From Diogma glabrata (taxonomy: Eukaryota > Arthropoda > Insecta > Diptera > Cylindrotomidae), in the NCBI GenBank assembly GCA_963693315.1, contig OY856188.1:270687114-270751113 (forward strand): a stretch of 64,000 nucleotides of DNA, given 5' to 3'. Position numbers and translations under genes: made by a program. Each line of letters opens with the position of its first letter. The stretch's first letter is position 1. Below, piece by piece: positions 60,462-64,000 of this stretch. The notes beneath the pieces were generated by a model, which had not been told where the DNA came from, ran no database searches, and saw only the letters and a program-made list of their open reading frames with translations.

Positions 60462-61007
60462 AGCTTACGAACTTCAATCTAAACCTTCAAATTCTTTGAT
60501 TAAAAAACAAAAATATAAAATTTGCAATTTAGTATAATAATCAAATAAAAAATAATATGTACCTATTGTTAAAATGTAAAATGTTCTGAAATCCAAAATA
60601 TGTTATAATTTAAAATAATAATATTAATAATTATAATAATAATATAACAAAAGATAAACAAAAAAAACTTCAAAATATATATTACCTATATATCAATTAA
60701 ATGTTAAGGAAATAAAAAACCAGTTATACGACTTCTCTATTAATTTTCAAAAATACGGTAAATAATAAATCACAAAATAGCAGAAATACAAAATATTTTA
60801 ATAAAAAGGAGAAAAAAAAATATCTTTAAATAATTCAATTATTTTGTTTACCTTTAAGAAAAAAAAATTCACTTAGAGTCCTTAATAAATTCACTTTACT
60901 CTTAAATGACTATGCTTATGCACTTAGAAATGTTTTATGACATCACAAATTCACGACTAATGGAAATTTATACCTTAGCCAGTTCACCAACCGCTGTCAT
61001 TAGTGCT
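60462..61007. other. Spacer between LINE ORF1 and ORF2
   Basis: AT-rich, without an open frame. About 590 bp between ORF1 stop and ORF2 ATG is long for this group, where the ORFs usually abut or nearly so. Confidence 0.5.
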
Positions 61008-61856
61008 TCAGTATGCTGATACAAGAGCCGTGTTCGATTTGACTGAAACAACTGAAGCAACTGAAAAATTAAATGCAATTGTTGTTGTTTTTTCAGTTGT
61101 TTCAGTCAAATCGAACGCACCTAAGATTAGATTATCTTCATTGAAAAGTTTCACAAATATTTTTCCATTTATGATTTTGGTTTGTTCAAACTTGTTTGAT
61201 TTTTTTAAAGATAGAGCTAACTTGTGCACTTTATAATATTCTGGAGTCAGATTCTGCTGGACGTAAACTCGAGTTTTTCCTTGAAATCCTTCAATATTAT
61301 CCAATAAGAGATTTTTTGCCACCTTAAAATAGCGATGAAGATAGTTATTTTTGTGAAATATAGTTGAAAATTTAATGATTATTGGTGGTTTTGCTGCGGA
61401 TACGTTAACGTTGGCAGGCAGACGATACAGTTCAACTTCAGGAAGTGGAGAATTAAAATTTTGATTTGAAGTACCATAACCCAGATTGCTGGATAACGAC
61501 TGAAATATACGGTATAAGTTTTCTTCCTTCTTAAGAGGTATTCCGGATACAATAACTTCATGATCTTTTCGAAATGCATCCAAATCTGAGTCAATCTTTT
61601 TCTCCAATGAATTTAAATTTGATTGAATGGTAGCGATTTTCTGATCACATTCGACCGAGTTATTTTTAATTTCATTTTTGAGATCATTGGTGGCTGAGTT
61701 AACCTTGTCAGATAGATCCGAAAATATTTTATCTAGCTTAGCGTCAATGTCAGCTAATGATAATGATGATTGATTAGGTTTTGAGTTATCGAATGCTGGA
61801 CTAGAATTCGTTGTTGCTGTTTTTTGTTGACGAGTTTGTCTTGCTTCATTTGCCAT
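61008..61856 (-). CDS. LINE ORF1: coiled-coil RNA-binding protein
   Basis: 282 codons from ATG 61856 (MANEARQTRQQKT...). A polar N-terminus is followed by a long coiled coil (about residues 30-105: DIDAKLDKIFSDLSDKVNSA, QKIATIQSNLNSLEKKID). Next comes a compact domain beginning VIVSGIPLKKEENLYRIFQS and including PIIIKFSTIFHKNNYLHRYF, the arrangement of LINE ORF1 proteins with an RRM-like core. NLTPEYYKVHKLALSLKKSN and IINGKIFVKLFNEDNLI complete the C-terminal half. The final ~35 residues (LTETTEKTTTIAF...) come from a palindromic insertion at 61032-61116, so the natural C-terminus may have been replaced. Confidence 0.8.
   Translation of the reverse strand: MANEARQTRQQKTATTNSSPAFDNSKPNQSSLSLADIDAKLDKIFSDLSDKVNSATNDLKNEIKNNSVECDQKIATIQSNLNSLEKKIDSDLDAFRKDHEVIVSGIPLKKEENLYRIFQSLSSNLGYGTSNQNFNSPLPEVELYRLPANVNVSAAKPPIIIKFSTIFHKNNYLHRYFKVAKNLLLDNIEGFQGKTRVYVQQNLTPEYYKVHKLALSLKKSNKFEQTKIINGKIFVKLFNEDNLILGAFDLTETTEKTTTIAFNFSVASVVSVKSNTALVSAY
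61032..61116. repeat. Perfect 25-bp inverted repeat at the 3' end of LINE ORF1
   Basis: GTTCGATTTGACTGAAACAA followed by CTGAA (61032-61056) is exactly inverted at 61092-61116 across a 35-bp spacer. Both strands read LTETTE-type peptides. Confidence 0.85.
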
Positions 61857-62857
61857 GTTCTTTACAATAAGTACCGTTGAAAAACAAAACAAAAAATGAT
61901 TCAATGAATGCAATTAGGTATGATTAATTTTAATATACAACACAAAATGAATTTCTATGCAAATCGTTCACAGTTATAAAATGATGTTATTTATGCGTTT
62001 TTAATAAAACTTTTTAGTTATTTTATGATAAATCTTTAAGATATAACTAAATATTTTTCTAAAATCACTTATGAACTATTATGCACTAAATGTTATATTA
62101 ATAACCACAGCACCAATAGTAGAACGAACTAATAATTTTTATATTTCTTTTTATTTTTGCACAAAACTTAGTTTCACTTATTGTGTATGAATCGCGTATT
62201 ATTTACAGCATAAAAAAAATTAAATAAATAATTTACTAAATCAAGAATATTATTAGTTAAATTTAATATAAGTTTTAGCGGTATTAAACTATAATATAAC
62301 CAAGTATTTAATTAAAATATTTCCATGAGACGTGAATGTAATGAAAAAAATTATCGTCTTTCATAAATAAAAAATATTAGTTCTCTTAGAAATTTTTTTT
62401 CGACCAGGGGTCTGCATCAGGGTGCCCCTCAATTTTTTGTTATTTTGTGATGTGATTGTAGAAAAACTACTCAATCGATTTTCATAAATGATATGTCGTT
62501 GAATAGGTATTAGAACAAAGTTTTTAAAAATTTACGCTGTTAATTTTTCGAAATAATTTTTAACGGTGTAACATAAGAAAAAAACGGTGTAATTGAAGAA
62601 AAGATGGCGCTACGCCTTTTTTTTTTAAACTAAATTGAAGCTTATTTTATATCTAACTACTTGTGAAAGCTGCCAGTGATATTTTTTGTTTTAAAGATAA
62701 AATTCGTTGTGCATATGACTGTCGGGAATCAGTTTTAGGTAGATTTCATATAAAAATCTACCTATTGCAATGGGCTTCATCTCGGAATTTCGGAAAAATT
62801 TTTGTGCCAAACGACTATATATGATAAGCGGAGACAAAAAAACAAAAAAAAAAAAAA

Positions 62858-62860
<3 letters not shown>
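61857..62860. other. LINE 5' leader and noncoding flank
   Basis: AT-rich, no gene. A small AGGGGT/GCCCCT hairpin lies at about 62405. The LINE 5' boundary cannot be fixed here. Confidence 0.35.

Positions 62861-62910
<50 letters not shown>
62860..62910. repeat. (TA)n microsatellite, about 25 repeats
   Basis: Uninterrupted TA tract preceded by an A-rich run. Confidence 0.95.
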
Positions 62911-62913
<3 letters not shown>

Positions 62914-62935
62914 GATATGAGATATAACGAAAACG

Positions 62936-63915
62936 ACCGGCACTCTCACGGTCGCATTTGTTGAGGTAGATCAAAAAAATTTTCTGTACTTGTGTGTTTT
63001 AATAATATCTTGGATAAGTTCGTGAATCAGCAAAATCCGACACGTGGTTAAGAAACTAGAAGCTTTTTTCTGAAAAAAATTGATTTTTTTAAACCGTTAT
63101 AACGGCCGTTTGGATACTAATATTTCAAAAAATTTAACAAATTTAGAATCTTTGGAATCTTTTTAATCAATTTGTTTTAAAACTAGACCTCTGCAGTTAG
63201 AGGTTCCTGAGTGAGCGGCTCCAACAAAAAAGTTTGCAAAAAAAAATTTTTTTTTGAAACAACCGGCACTCTCACGGTCGCATTTATAAGGCCAGATCAA
63301 CAAACCTTTTCTATAAATGTGCGTTTTATTAATATCTTGGACAAGTTCGTAAATCAGCCCAATCCAACACATGGTTAAGAAACTAGAGGCTTTATACTAG
63401 AAAAAAACTCTGTTTTTTAGATCCGTTATAACGGCCGTTTGGATTCTAATATTTTTAAAAACTTCATAAATTTAGAATCTTTGAAACCTTTTTAATTAGT
63501 TTGTTTCAAAAAACGACCTCTGCAGTTGGAGGTTTCTGAGTGAGCGGCTCCAACAAAAAAGCTTGTAAAACACAAAATGCGTTTGAATCAACCGGCGCTC
63601 TCACGGTTGCATTTGTGGAGCCAGATCAAAAAACCTTTCTTAAAAATGTGTGTTTTATTAATATCTTGGACAAGTTCGTAAATCAGAAAAATCTGACACA
63701 TGGTTAAGGAACTATAGGCTTTATACTAGAAAAAAAAGTGGTTTTTTTAATCCGTTATAACGGCCGTTTGGATACTAATATTTTTAAAATCTTCATAAAT
63801 TTAGAATCCGTGGAAACATTTTAATCCGTTTCTTATAAATATAAACCTCTGCAGTTAGAGGCTTTTGACTTGTTGGCTTCAACAAAACAGTTTGCAACAA
63901 TCCCCAACTACAATT
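62936..63915. repeat. Satellite, about 327 bp units, three tandem copies
   Basis: Units begin ACCGGC(A/G)CTCTCACGG at about 62936, 63262 and 63591, giving periods of ~326 and ~329 bp. Each contains AATATCTTGGA(T/C)AAGTTCG, CC(G)TTATAACGGCCGTTTGGAT (a nested palindrome), AAATTTAGAATC and CTCTGCAGTTAGAGG (another palindrome). The third copy decays near 63910. The array may be part of a longer satellite, or the internal repeat of an element. Confidence 0.85.
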
Positions 63916-64000
63916 TCCAAAAACCTTATAACAGTCAATGTCAACCTTATAACAGTCAAAAAAATAAAAGATTTGAATAGAAGAAATAATTTTTTTTTTC

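Larger units (their letters stand above)
57117..62390 (-). mobile_element. CR1/Jockey-group LINE with both ORFs open
   Basis: Reading on the minus strand: 5' region (start not defined, beyond 61857 and perhaps near 62390), ORF1 61856-61008, a ~590 bp spacer, ORF2 60413-57597, a ~450 bp 3' UTR and a poly(A) tail. Both ORFs are uninterrupted. No target-site duplication could be identified because the 5' end is uncertain. Confidence 0.75.

Overview
This 64 kb window is AT-rich animal DNA, most likely from an insect. The evidence is the intron-style splice signals, an insect-type complement of non-LTR retrotransposons (LINEs) and hAT and Crypton-type DNA elements, many fold-back and terminal-inverted-repeat elements, and a pseudogene of the animal gene HPS1. 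There is no bacterial gene organisation, rRNA, CRISPR array or operon. The insect order cannot be fixed from the sequence. Nearly everything readable here is transposon-derived; host coding content is very small.

Layout. 1-7.8 kb is AT-rich sequence with small tandem repeats and a minus-strand tRNA-like (SINE-type) segment. 7.8-12.5 kb is a decayed I-type LINE: gag with three Cys-rich knuckles, endonuclease, RNase H and a C-terminal zinc motif, but with the catalytic part of the reverse transcriptase deleted. 12.9-14.7 kb is a terminal-inverted-repeat element filled with ~55 bp tandem repeats; a second copy lies at 54.15-55.39 kb. 14.9-19 kb holds fold-backs, a diverged repeat family and two opposed LINE C-terminal remnants. 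19.9-21.6 kb holds an HPS1 pseudogene flanked by LINE 3' tails, one carrying about 105 perfect TG repeats. 22-25 kb has a MITE with long inverted ends, a perfect fold-back and a small hairpin whose 3' arm carries a miR-92-family seed. 26.5-27.6 kb and 51.9-53.7 kb are two copies of one dispersed repeat that differ by two insertions. 28.9-33 kb has remnants of one or more RNase H-bearing LINEs, followed by a degenerate minisatellite.

The best host-gene signal is a first coding exon at 38197-38248: a signal peptide followed by a perfect splice donor. If it is real, much of what lies downstream is probably its first intron. Inside that stretch are a complete hAT element (39892-43503) with 8-bp target-site duplications; fold-backs at 43.9 and 45.0 kb; a small two-exon reading frame (45997-46352) encoding only the N-terminal core-binding domain of a Crypton-type tyrosine recombinase; and a ~690 bp fold-back at 50.5-51.2 kb. 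57.1-61.9 kb is a minus-strand CR1/Jockey-group LINE with both ORFs open and a poly(T)-encoded tail, and could be recently active. The window ends in a (TA)n tract and three copies of a ~327 bp satellite.

There are no pathways to reconstruct. The biology is mobile-element turnover: autonomous and non-autonomous elements, nested insertions with readable empty sites, and pseudogenisation.
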